DNA of 64,000 nucleotides, taken from contig NZ_CP069338.1 of assembly GCF_016859125.1 (NCBI RefSeq), positions 8,497,501-8,561,500 on the forward strand, in the 5' to 3' direction. Positions 45,108-52,650 of this stretch are shown here, piece by piece. The notes beneath the pieces are model-generated. The model was not told the DNA's origin, did not search any database, and was given only the letters and a program-made list of their open reading frames with translations. Origin of the DNA: Archangium violaceum. GTDB lineage: Bacteria > Myxococcota > Myxococcia > Myxococcales > Myxococcaceae. Position 1 is the stretch's first letter. Each line of letters opens with the position of its first letter. Both the position numbers and the translations under genes were made by a program.

Positions 45108-46737
45108 AGCCGCCCTGCCCACTCCCGTGCGCCACACGCAGTTCGACAAGTGGCTCATCACCCTGTCGGTGTCGTTCGGCACCCTGATGTCCACCGTCGA
45201 CTCGGCCATCGTCAACGTGGCCCTGTCGCAGATCCGCAGCTCGATTGGCGCCACGGTGCAGGAGATCACCTGGGCGAGCACCAGCTTCATCATCGCCACG
45301 GTGCTGGTGCTGCCGCTCACCGGCTTCTTCAGCCGGCTCTTCGGCCAGAAGCGCACCTATCTGGCGTGCCTGGCCATCTTCGTCGTCAGCTCGTTCCTGT
45401 GCGGGATCGCCTGGAGCCTGCCCTCGCTGGTCGTCTTCCGGGCGTTGCAGGGCATCGGTGCGGGAGCGCTCGTCCCCACCGAGCAGGCCATCCTCCGCCA
45501 GACCTGGTCCCCCGAGGAGCAGGGCATGGCCATGGGCATCTTCTCGGTGGTGATCACCGTGGGCCCGGCCATCGGCCCCACGCTCGGCGGCTACATCGTC
45601 GACAACTTCCACTGGTCGTGGATCTTCTTCATCAACCTCCCCCTCGGGCTGATCGGCTTCCTGCTGGTGTGGCGCTTCGTCCACGAGCCGGAGGACGTGC
45701 TCGCCGCCAACAAGGCCGCCGCCGCGATCCAGCGCCGCAACATGGACTGGGCTGGCATCGCCCTGATGTGGGTGGGGTTGGCCACGCTCCAGTTCGTGCT
45801 GGAGGAGGGGCAGCGTCAGGACTGGTTCGAGTCCACGGAGATCACCGTCTGCACGCTGGTGGCGGGCTTCTGTCTGGCGGCCTTCGTGCTGCGCGAGCTC
45901 ACCGCCGTGGCGCCCGCGGTGGACCTGCGCCTCTTCGCGGAGCCGGTGTTCTCCTCGGGGGCGGTGCTCGGCGCGGTGATGTTCTTCATCCTCATCGCGA
46001 ACATGTTCGTGTTGCCGCTCTTCATGCAGGAGATGCTCGGCTTCACGGCCATGCAGGCCGGCATGGCGCTCATGCCTCGCACGCTGGTGATGATCGTGGT
46101 GATGCCCATCGTCGGGCGTCTGTACAACCGGATCTCCCCCCGGGTGCTCATCGGCGTGGGGCTGTTCATCATCGGCCTGGGTGTCCACCGCCTGATGCGG
46201 GTCTCCCTGGACACGGGGAGGGCGGAGATCATCGGGTCGATCATGTTGCAGGGACTGGGCACCAGCCTGCTCTTCGTCCCGCTCAACGTCGTGGTGTTCG
46301 ACAAGGTGGCGCGCACCCGGATGGCGGACGCCGCCGGTCTCAACGCGCTGATGCGGCAGATCGGCAGCTCGGTGGGCCTGGCCCTCTTCGCCACCCTGAT
46401 GACGCGCTACACCGCGGAGGCCCAGGTGGGGCTCTCCGCCCACGTGATCGCCGAGCGCCCCGAGCTGTCCGAGCGGCTCGCCTCGTCCATGAGCGGGCTC
46501 GTCGCGGGCGGACTCGAGGGCTTCGAGGCCACGGAGGCGAGCCTTCGCCTGCTGGCGGCCGCCGTCCAGCGCCAGGCGTCACTGCTGGCCTTCAACCGGC
46601 TCTTCACGCTGTCGGTGCTGCTGTTCGTGCTGGCGCTGCCGCTCTTGGGATTCCTCTGGCTCTCCCCGGGCAACAAGCCCCGGAAGGAAGCGCCGAAAGA
46701 GGAGCGGAACGAAGTTCACATGGATGTGGAGGTTTGA
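45100..46737 (+). CDS. DHA2-family drug exporter (EmrB type)
   Basis: A 545-residue membrane protein with about 14 hydrophobic segments. Signatures are LMSTVDSAIVNVALSQI in the first segment, GFFSRLFGQKRTYL as the loop-2/3 motif, FRALQGIGAGALVPTEQA and GPAIGPTLGGYIVD. It is a proton-driven exporter of the 14-TMS type and probably exports the finished compound and gives self-resistance. The start lies 8 bp inside the PKS gene. The adaptor gene that normally partners with EmrB follows 6 bp after the stop. Confidence 0.9.
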   Translation: MSEAALPTPVRHTQFDKWLITLSVSFGTLMSTVDSAIVNVALSQIRSSIGATVQEITWASTSFIIATVLVLPLTGFFSRLFGQKRTYLACLAIFVVSSFLCGIAWSLPSLVVFRALQGIGAGALVPTEQAILRQTWSPEEQGMAMGIFSVVITVGPAIGPTLGGYIVDNFHWSWIFFINLPLGLIGFLLVWRFVHEPEDVLAANKAAAAIQRRNMDWAGIALMWVGLATLQFVLEEGQRQDWFESTEITVCTLVAGFCLAAFVLRELTAVAPAVDLRLFAEPVFSSGAVLGAVMFFILIANMFVLPLFMQEMLGFTAMQAGMALMPRTLVMIVVMPIVGRLYNRISPRVLIGVGLFIIGLGVHRLMRVSLDTGRAEIIGSIMLQGLGTSLLFVPLNVVVFDKVARTRMADAAGLNALMRQIGSSVGLALFATLMTRYTAEAQVGLSAHVIAERPELSERLASSMSGLVAGGLEGFEATEASLRLLAAAVQRQASLLAFNRLFTLSVLLFVLALPLLGFLWLSPGNKPRKEAPKEERNEVHMDVEV

Positions 46738-46743
46738 CGCGAG

Positions 46744-47985
46744 ATGAGTGGGACACCCCGATTGGTGGAAAAGGAGGCGCCTGCCGTGGGCCCTGGAGCC
46801 GAGGAGCTCCAGCGCAAGAACAGGAGCCGCCGGGGATCGATCGTCCTGGGGACGGTCACGGTGGCGGTGCTCGCGGGCATCGGCGGATACATGGTGCTCA
46901 CGCGCGGGCAGGAGCGCACGGACAACGCCCAGGTGCAGGCGGACCTGGTGCCAATCAACGCCCGCGTGGGCGGTCCCGTGCTGCGCGTGGCCGTGGAGGA
47001 CAACGCCCGGGTGAAGAAGGGCGATGTGCTGGTGGAGATCGATCCGCGCGAGTACGCCGTCCGCGTGAAGCAGGCCGAGGCGGAGCTGGTGTCGGCCCGG
47101 GCGCAGGCGCAGGCGGCCGATGCGCAGATGGACGTGGCGGAGGCCAGTGCCCGGGGTGGCCGCTCCACCGCGCGCGCCGTGGTGTCCACCAGCACGGCGG
47201 GGGTGAGCAGCGCCGAGGCCCAGGTGGAGGTGGCTCGCGCGGCCGTGGCTCGCGCGGAGGCCGAGGCGCAGCGCAACGCGTTGGAGCTCGAGCGTGTGCA
47301 GCAGCTGCGCATGTCGGAGATCTCCTCCCAGCAGGAACTCGACAATGCCCGGACCAACCACGAGGCCGCGCAGGCGTCACTGGCCGGGGCGCGTGCCCAG
47401 CTCGCCGCGGCCGAGCAGGCCCGGGCGGTGGCGCTCAGCAAGGTGGCCGAGGCCCAGGGTCAGTTCGATCAGAACGCTCCGGTGGACGCGAAGATCGCCG
47501 TGGCCCGTGCCAGCGCCGAGCTGGCCCATGCCCGGGTGACCGCCGCCGAGGCCGCGTTGGAGCAGGCCCGGTTGCAGCTCGAGTACACCCGCATCCTCGC
47601 TCCCGCGGACGGGCAGGTGTCCAAGCTGAGCATCCGCGAGGGGCAGCTCCTGTCGGCGGGACAGCCGGTGGCGAGGCTCGTGCCGCCCCGGACGTATGTG
47701 ATCGCCAACTTCAAGGAGACCCAGGTCGGACACATCCGCCCGGGCCAGCGGGTGGAGGTGAGGGTGGATGCCTTTCCGGGCCGCACGTTGACGGGTCTGG
47801 TGGAGAGTCTTTCCGGCGGGACGGGGGCCAGCTTCTCCCTGCTGCCGCCGGACAATGCCTCGGGCAACTTCGTGAAGGTGGTTCAACGCGTGCCCGTGCG
47901 CATCTCCTGGAAGGACTCCCCCGGGGATCTGCCCTTGCAGGCTGGCTTGTCGGCGGAGGTCACCGTCTTCACCTCCGCCAATTAG
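46744..47985 (+). CDS. HlyD/EmrA-type membrane fusion protein
   Basis: A 413-residue adaptor. It has one N-terminal membrane segment (about 32-52), the lipoyl-like half motif DNARVKKGDVLVEIDPREY, a very long Ala/Glu/Gln-rich coiled coil (about 100-270), the second half YTRILAPADGQVSKLSIREGQ cut by the hairpin, and a beta-barrel region (VIANFKETQVGHIRPGQ). It should link the DHA2 exporter to an outer-membrane channel. No TolC-type gene is in the window. The GGAGG ribosome-binding site lies inside the end of the exporter gene. Confidence 0.9.
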   Translation: MSGTPRLVEKEAPAVGPGAEELQRKNRSRRGSIVLGTVTVAVLAGIGGYMVLTRGQERTDNAQVQADLVPINARVGGPVLRVAVEDNARVKKGDVLVEIDPREYAVRVKQAEAELVSARAQAQAADAQMDVAEASARGGRSTARAVVSTSTAGVSSAEAQVEVARAAVARAEAEAQRNALELERVQQLRMSEISSQQELDNARTNHEAAQASLAGARAQLAAAEQARAVALSKVAEAQGQFDQNAPVDAKIAVARASAELAHARVTAAEAALEQARLQLEYTRILAPADGQVSKLSIREGQLLSAGQPVARLVPPRTYVIANFKETQVGHIRPGQRVEVRVDAFPGRTLTGLVESLSGGTGASFSLLPPDNASGNFVKVVQRVPVRISWKDSPGDLPLQAGLSAEVTVFTSAN

Positions 47986-48055
47986 GATCGGGATGTATGA
48001 TGTTTCATGTTTATGATTGTCATTGTGTTTGATGTTGTGATGAAAGGAAGACTTC
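47986..48055 (+). promoter_or_regulatory. AT-rich leader before the carrier protein and cys genes
   Basis: A 70-bp gap far richer in A and T than its surroundings, with repeated TGTTT/TGATG words and a TATGAT at 47996-48001 that could be a -10 element without a good -35. An AGGA ribosome-binding site (in AAAGGAAG) ends it. It may hold an internal promoter for the downstream sulfate genes, or only be an unstructured start region. Confidence 0.25.
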
Positions 48056-48319
48056 ATGAGCGTCGACAATCCCCCCAGTACGCAGATGGAGCAGAAGCTC
48101 GCCGGTTATTGGAGTGAATTGCTGGGTCTCTCGGAGATCGGGCGGGGAGATCATTTCATCTCGCTGGGTGGCAATTCCCTGCTCGCCACCATGCTCGCCA
48201 ACCGTATCGAGGAGGACCTGGGAGTCCGCCCCATGATGGGTGAGCTGTTCAGCACGCTCGAGGAGGTGGCCACGATCTGCGAGCAATTGGTGCGGGAGCA
48301 GTCGGAGGCGGAGGGATGA
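48056..48319 (+). CDS. Freestanding carrier protein (PCP/ACP)
   Basis: An 87-residue phosphopantetheine carrier with the attachment motif SLGGNSLLATML (Ser41) and a C-terminal helix typical of PCP domains. Being unattached, it could accept the acid activated by the AMP ligase at the head of the operon, or hold an amino acid for tailoring by the dehydrogenase or sulfotransferase. The stop overlaps cysD by ATGA. Confidence 0.87.
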   Translation: MSVDNPPSTQMEQKLAGYWSELLGLSEIGRGDHFISLGGNSLLATMLANRIEEDLGVRPMMGELFSTLEEVATICEQLVREQSEAEG

Positions 48320-49221
48320 GCTACGAGTTGTCCCACCTCCAGGCCCTGGAAGCGGAATCCATCTTCATCATCCGGGAAGTGGTGGCCGAGTTCGCCCGGC
48401 CCGTCCTCCTGTTCTCCGGGGGCAAGGACTCGGCGGTGATGCTGTGGTTGGCCGAGAAGGCCTTCGCCCCGGCCCCGCTGCCCTTTCCGCTCCTGCACGT
48501 GGATACCGGGCACAACTTCCCCGAGGTGCTCGCGTACCGCGATGAGCGCGCGGCCTCGCTGGGTGCTCGCCTGGAGGTGGCCTCCGTTCAGGAGTTCATC
48601 GACTCGGGCCGCCTCGTGGAGGAGAAGGGGCCTCGCGCCTCGCGCAACCGGCTGCAGACGGCGCCGCTGTTGGATGCCATCGAGAGGCACCAGTTCGATG
48701 CCGTCTTCGGTGGCGCCCGCCGTGACGAGGAGAAGGCACGCGCCAAGGAGCGCGTCTTCTCCTTTCGCGACGAGTTCGGTCAGTGGGATCCGAAGAACCA
48801 GCGCCCGGAGTTGTGGAGCCTCTACAACGGCCGCCACCGCCGCGGGGAGCACATCCGCGTGTTCCCCCTGTCCAACTGGACCGAGATGGACATCTGGCAA
48901 TACATCGACCAGGAGCGCATCCCGCTCCCGTCCATCTACTTCAGCCACCGGCGCGAGGTGTTCCGCCGCGATGGCATGTTGATGGCGTGCTCGCCCTTCC
49001 TGCCGCTGATGCCGGGGGAGAAGGCGATGACGGCCCAGGTGCGCTTCCGCACGGTGGGCGACATGACGTGCACCGCCTGCGTCGAGTCCACCGCCACCAC
49101 GGTGGAGCAGGTGATCCAGGAGGTCGCCGCGTCCCGCGTCACCGAGCGTGGCGCCAGCCGGGCGGACGACAAGTTCAGTGAGACGGCCATGGAAGACCGT
49201 AAGCGCGAGGGATATTTCTAA
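48316..49221 (+). CDS. cysD: Sulfate adenylyltransferase small subunit
   Basis: A 301-residue protein, close to the usual 302. The PP-loop LLFSGGKDSAVM is near residue 35, HVDTGHNFPEV at about 64, GGARRDEEKARAKERVFSFR in the middle, and the C-terminal EGYF ending is intact. With CysN it makes adenosine 5'-phosphosulfate from ATP and sulfate. It lies in the NRPS operon, not beside assimilatory sulfite genes, so it probably supports sulfation. The stop shares one base with the cysN start (TAATG). Confidence 0.93.
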   Translation: MSYELSHLQALEAESIFIIREVVAEFARPVLLFSGGKDSAVMLWLAEKAFAPAPLPFPLLHVDTGHNFPEVLAYRDERAASLGARLEVASVQEFIDSGRLVEEKGPRASRNRLQTAPLLDAIERHQFDAVFGGARRDEEKARAKERVFSFRDEFGQWDPKNQRPELWSLYNGRHRRGEHIRVFPLSNWTEMDIWQYIDQERIPLPSIYFSHRREVFRRDGMLMACSPFLPLMPGEKAMTAQVRFRTVGDMTCTACVESTATTVEQVIQEVAASRVTERGASRADDKFSETAMEDRKREGYF

Positions 49222-50474
49222 TGGAGCTGCTCAGGTTCGCCACGGCCGGCTCGGTCGACGATGGGAAGAGCACCCTCATCGGCCGTCTGCTCTACGACAC
49301 CAAATCCATCTTCGAGGATCAGCTCACGGCGGTGGAGCGCACCAGCAAGGCGCGCGGGGACGAGTACGTCAACCTGGCGCTGCTCATGGACGGTCTGCGC
49401 GCCGAGCGCGAGCAGGGCATCACCATCGACGTGGCCTATCGCTACTTCGCCACCCCCCGGCGTAAGTTCATCATCGCGGACACCCCGGGCCACATCCAAT
49501 ACACGCGCAACATGGTGACGGGCGCCTCCACCGCGGACCTCGCCCTCATTCTCGTGGATGCGCGCAAGGGCATTCTGGAACAGACGCGGCGTCATGCCTT
49601 CATCGCCTCGCTGCTGCGAGTGCCCCACGTGGTGCTGTGCATCAACAAGATGGACCTGGTGGACTTCAGTGAGTCCGTCTTCGAGTCCATCAAGGACGAG
49701 TTCCGCAAGTTCTCCATGAAGCTGGAGCTCACGGACCTCACCTTCATCCCCATCTCCGCGCTCAACGGCGACAACGTGGTGACGCGCTCGGAGAAGATGC
49801 CTTGGTATCAGGGCCCCGTGCTGCTGCATCACCTGGAGAACGTGCACATCGCCTCGGATCGCAACCTCATCCAGGTGCGCTTCCCGGTGCAGTACGTGTC
49901 GCGGCCCATCTCCAAGAAGCTCCATGACTACCGGGCCTGGTCGGGGCAGCTCGTGGGCGGAGTGGTGCGGCCAGGGGACGAGGTGATGGTGCTGCCCTCG
50001 GGCTTCACCTCCCGCATCCGCACCATCGAGCTGGCCGGCAAGCCCGTGGAGGAGGCCTTCCCTCCCATGTCCGTCACCATCTCGCTGACGGATGAGCTCG
50101 ACATCAGCCGTGGTGACATGCTCTGCCGGCCGGGAAATCCGCCCACCGTCGCGCAGGATCTCGACGCCATGGTGTGCTGGCTGGTGGAGCAGCCGCTGCG
50201 GCCCGGGGTGAAGCTGGCCCTCAAGCACACCACGCGCTCGGCTCGCGCGATGGTCAAGGGCATCCAGTACCGCATCGACGTGAACACGCTTCACCGGGAC
50301 GAGCAGTGCGGCGCCCTGAAGCTGAACGAGGTCGGCCGGGTGTCGTTGCGGACGACCGTGCCGCTCTTCTTCGACGAGTACCGGCGCAACCGTCACACCG
50401 GCAGCTTCATCCTCATCGACGAGGGGACGAACGCCACGGTGGGCGCCGGAATGATCAATGGCCCCGCGACGTGA
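49221..50474 (+). CDS. cysN: Sulfate adenylyltransferase GTPase subunit
   Basis: A 417-residue GTPase of the translation-factor class. GTP motifs: GSVDDGKSTLIGRLLYD at the N-terminus, DTPGH near residue 92, NKMDL near 148 and SALNGDNV near 188. Two beta-barrel domains follow, and the protein ends in a segment with ATVGAGMI. GTP hydrolysis drives the unfavourable sulfate activation done by CysD. It has no fused CysC domain; a separate kinase gene follows 24 bp downstream. Confidence 0.93.
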   Translation: MELLRFATAGSVDDGKSTLIGRLLYDTKSIFEDQLTAVERTSKARGDEYVNLALLMDGLRAEREQGITIDVAYRYFATPRRKFIIADTPGHIQYTRNMVTGASTADLALILVDARKGILEQTRRHAFIASLLRVPHVVLCINKMDLVDFSESVFESIKDEFRKFSMKLELTDLTFIPISALNGDNVVTRSEKMPWYQGPVLLHHLENVHIASDRNLIQVRFPVQYVSRPISKKLHDYRAWSGQLVGGVVRPGDEVMVLPSGFTSRIRTIELAGKPVEEAFPPMSVTISLTDELDISRGDMLCRPGNPPTVAQDLDAMVCWLVEQPLRPGVKLALKHTTRSARAMVKGIQYRIDVNTLHRDEQCGALKLNEVGRVSLRTTVPLFFDEYRRNRHTGSFILIDEGTNATVGAGMINGPAT

Positions 50475-50498
50475 GCGTGGGGTGTTCGGGAGACATCC

Positions 50499-51092
50499 GT
50501 GAGTCATCAAGCTTCTGCAGCAGAGCCGTCGCCCGTGGCCGGCTCGAATCGATCTCGAGGCTTCATTCTCTGGTTCACCGGCATGTCCGGGGCGGGCAAG
50601 AGCACGCTCTCCCAGGCGGTTCGCCGCCGGCTGGAGGGGCAGCACTCCGTGGAGGTGCTCGACGGGGATGAGGTCCGCACCTTCCTCTCGCGAGGGCTGG
50701 GCTTCACCCGGCCCGACCGCGAGGAGAACATCCGGCGCATCGGCTACGTGGCGCGAGTGCTCGCCCGGCACGACGTGGCGGTCATCTCCGCGGCCATCTC
50801 GCCCTACCGCGAGTCGCGCAACGAGGTGCGGCGGCTGGCCACGGAAGCGGGGCTCCCGTTCATCGAGGTGTATGCGCAGGCCAGTCTGGACACGCTCGTC
50901 CACCGGGATGTGAAGGGGCTCTACAAGAAGGCCCTGGCGGGGGAGATCCCCCACTTCACGGGCATCTCGGATCCGTATGAGGCGCCCGAGTCACCCGAGG
51001 TGACGGTCCGCACCGACTCGGAGACGGTGGAGGCGGGGGTGGAGCGCATCCTCGCCGCGCTGAGGGAGCGCGGACTCACCGCGCAGCGCTGA
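50499..51092 (+). CDS. cysC: Adenylylsulfate kinase
   Basis: A 197-residue kinase with P-loop FTGMSGAGKSTLS near residue 28, LDGDEVRTFLSRGLGF, the AAISPYRESR segment holding the conserved Ser, and a lid region with HFTGISDPYEAPESPEV. It phosphorylates APS at the 3' position to give PAPS, the donor used by the sulfotransferases in this window. The start is a GTG with GGGAG 8 nt before it. It is the last gene of the rightward operon, ending 2 bp from the convergent cysQ. Confidence 0.93.
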   Translation: MSHQASAAEPSPVAGSNRSRGFILWFTGMSGAGKSTLSQAVRRRLEGQHSVEVLDGDEVRTFLSRGLGFTRPDREENIRRIGYVARVLARHDVAVISAAISPYRESRNEVRRLATEAGLPFIEVYAQASLDTLVHRDVKGLYKKALAGEIPHFTGISDPYEAPESPEVTVRTDSETVEAGVERILAALRERGLTAQR

Positions 51093-51094
51093 GG

Positions 51095-51895
51095 CTACCC
51101 CTCCAGCAGCGCGCGCCAGTCCTGGCGTGCATCTCCGAAGGCGAGGAAGGACGGGTTGGTGAGCTGTTCCTTGTTGTAAACGAACCGCCGGCCCTCCAGG
51201 TCCGTCACCGCGCCTCCGGCGGCTTCCAGGACGCACTGGGCCGCTCCGGTGTCCCACTCGCAGGTGGGCTGGAGCCGCGGGTAGAAGTCCGCCCGGCCCT
51301 CGGCGATCAGACAGAACTTGAGCGAGCTGCCCATGTTGGCCGTGCTCGCCGTGGTGAGCCGCTTCAGCAGGGCCTCCACGCGCGGGCCCGCGTGATCCTT
51401 GCTCGCCACGATGACGAGCCGGTTCATCTCCGCGGGCCGGGTGTGGATGGCCACCGGCGCCTGGCCGGCCTGGGCCACGAAGGCGCCACCTCCCTTGCTG
51501 CCCCAGTATGTGACTCCCGAGACGGGGACGTGCACCACGCCCAGCACGGGCTCGGTGCCGGAGATGAGGGCGATGTTCACGGTGAACTCGCCGGTGCCCT
51601 TGAGGAACTCCTTGGTGCCGTCGAGCGGATCCACCAGCCAGAAGGTGTCCCACTTGCGCCGCTCGGAGATCTCCGTCTCGCTGGACTCCTCGGAGAGCAC
51701 CGGGACGCCGGGCGTCAGACGGTGCAGGGCCTCGAGGATGAGGGTGTGCGAGGCCTTGTCCGCCGCCGTCAGCGGGGAGTCGTCACTCTTGCGCTCGACG
51801 GAGACGGCGCCCCCGTAGAAACCGAGCGTGGCACGTCCCGCCTCCTGGGACATCTCGCGCACGGCCGACACCAGCGTTTCGTCAATCCTCGTCAT
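51095..51895 (-). CDS. cysQ: 3'(2'),5'-bisphosphate nucleotidase
   Basis: A 266-residue Mg-dependent, Li-sensitive type phosphatase. The metal site is visible: LSEESSE near residue 70, DPLDGTKEF near 90 and CEWDTGAAQCVLEAAGG in the C-terminal half. It removes the 3' phosphate of PAP, the inhibitory by-product of every sulfotransferase turnover. Its place against the PAPS genes completes a sulfate-donor cycle. It is transcribed alone, with a 71-bp divergent gap to the next gene. Confidence 0.9.
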   Translation of the reverse strand: MTRIDETLVSAVREMSQEAGRATLGFYGGAVSVERKSDDSPLTAADKASHTLILEALHRLTPGVPVLSEESSETEISERRKWDTFWLVDPLDGTKEFLKGTGEFTVNIALISGTEPVLGVVHVPVSGVTYWGSKGGGAFVAQAGQAPVAIHTRPAEMNRLVIVASKDHAGPRVEALLKRLTTASTANMGSSLKFCLIAEGRADFYPRLQPTCEWDTGAAQCVLEAAGGAVTDLEGRRFVYNKEQLTNPSFLAFGDARQDWRALLEG

Positions 51896-51966
51896 GAGCT
51901 GAACGGTCCTTTCCTGAACAGGATCGCCGGTTACTCCCAGGCGTGGAAGTGGTTTAGAGAGACGAC

Positions 51967-52641
51967 ATGAAATTGATCGGAGCGGGATTCGGACGAACGG
52001 GGACGACGTCGCTCAAGGCCGCACTGGAGGAGCTCGGCCTTCGGCGCTGCTACCACATGACGGAAGTGTTCGAGAACCCATGGCATGTTCCCCTCTGGAC
52101 CGCCGCGAACGAGGGCAGGCCGGTCGACTGGAAGCGGCTGTTCCAGGGCTATGAGGCGACGGTGGACTGGCCCGGGTGCTCCTTCTACAAGGAGCTGATG
52201 GAGGTCTTCCCCGACGCGAAGGTGCTGCTCAGCGTGCGCGATCCGGAGAAGTGGTACGAGAGCACGTACAACACCATCTACAGTGGCCCGCGGAGGTTCC
52301 CCGCCTCGGTCCTCAAGAAGGTCATCCCTCCCGTGCGGAGGATGTCGCGCATGGCCGAGGGCATCGTCTGGGAGCGCACGTTCAAGGGCCGCTTCCAGGA
52401 CAAGCCCTTCGCGCTCGAGGTCTTCCGCCAGCACATCGAGGACGTGAAGAAGCACGTCCCCGCGGACCGGCTGCTCGTCTACGAGGTGAAGGAAGGGTGG
52501 GAGCCCCTGTGCCGGTTCCTCGGCGTCGAGGTTCCCAACAAGCCCTTCCCCCGCCTCAACGACACCGCCGACTTCCAGAAGATGATGGGGGCGCGGATGG
52601 TGTCCATGCTCCTCCCCTGGCGGAGGACCCGGCGGTCCTGA
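51967..52641 (+). CDS. Second sulfotransferase-family protein
   Basis: A 224-residue protein of the bacterial/animal 'sulfotransferase_4' type. It begins GAGFGRTGTTSLKAALEELG, the PAPS-binding P-loop, has LLSVRDPEKWYEST as the 3'-phosphate motif, and near the end LLVYEVKEGWEPLCRFLG. Unlike the one in the leftward operon it lacks the GSTII loop and Cys-rich segment. It could sulfate another hydroxyl on the product, or modify a different metabolite. It is a single gene, divergent from cysQ and convergent with the acylase gene. Confidence 0.78.
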   Translation: MKLIGAGFGRTGTTSLKAALEELGLRRCYHMTEVFENPWHVPLWTAANEGRPVDWKRLFQGYEATVDWPGCSFYKELMEVFPDAKVLLSVRDPEKWYESTYNTIYSGPRRFPASVLKKVIPPVRRMSRMAEGIVWERTFKGRFQDKPFALEVFRQHIEDVKKHVPADRLLVYEVKEGWEPLCRFLGVEVPNKPFPRLNDTADFQKMMGARMVSMLLPWRRTRRS

Positions 52642-52650
52642 GGGCTCCCG

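Noticed and set aside
48316-51092. Sulfate assimilation operon for cysteine synthesis
   Set aside because: No PAPS or APS reductase or sulfite reductase accompanies it, and it is co-directional and overlapping with assembly-line genes; a housekeeping contribution cannot be excluded entirely.
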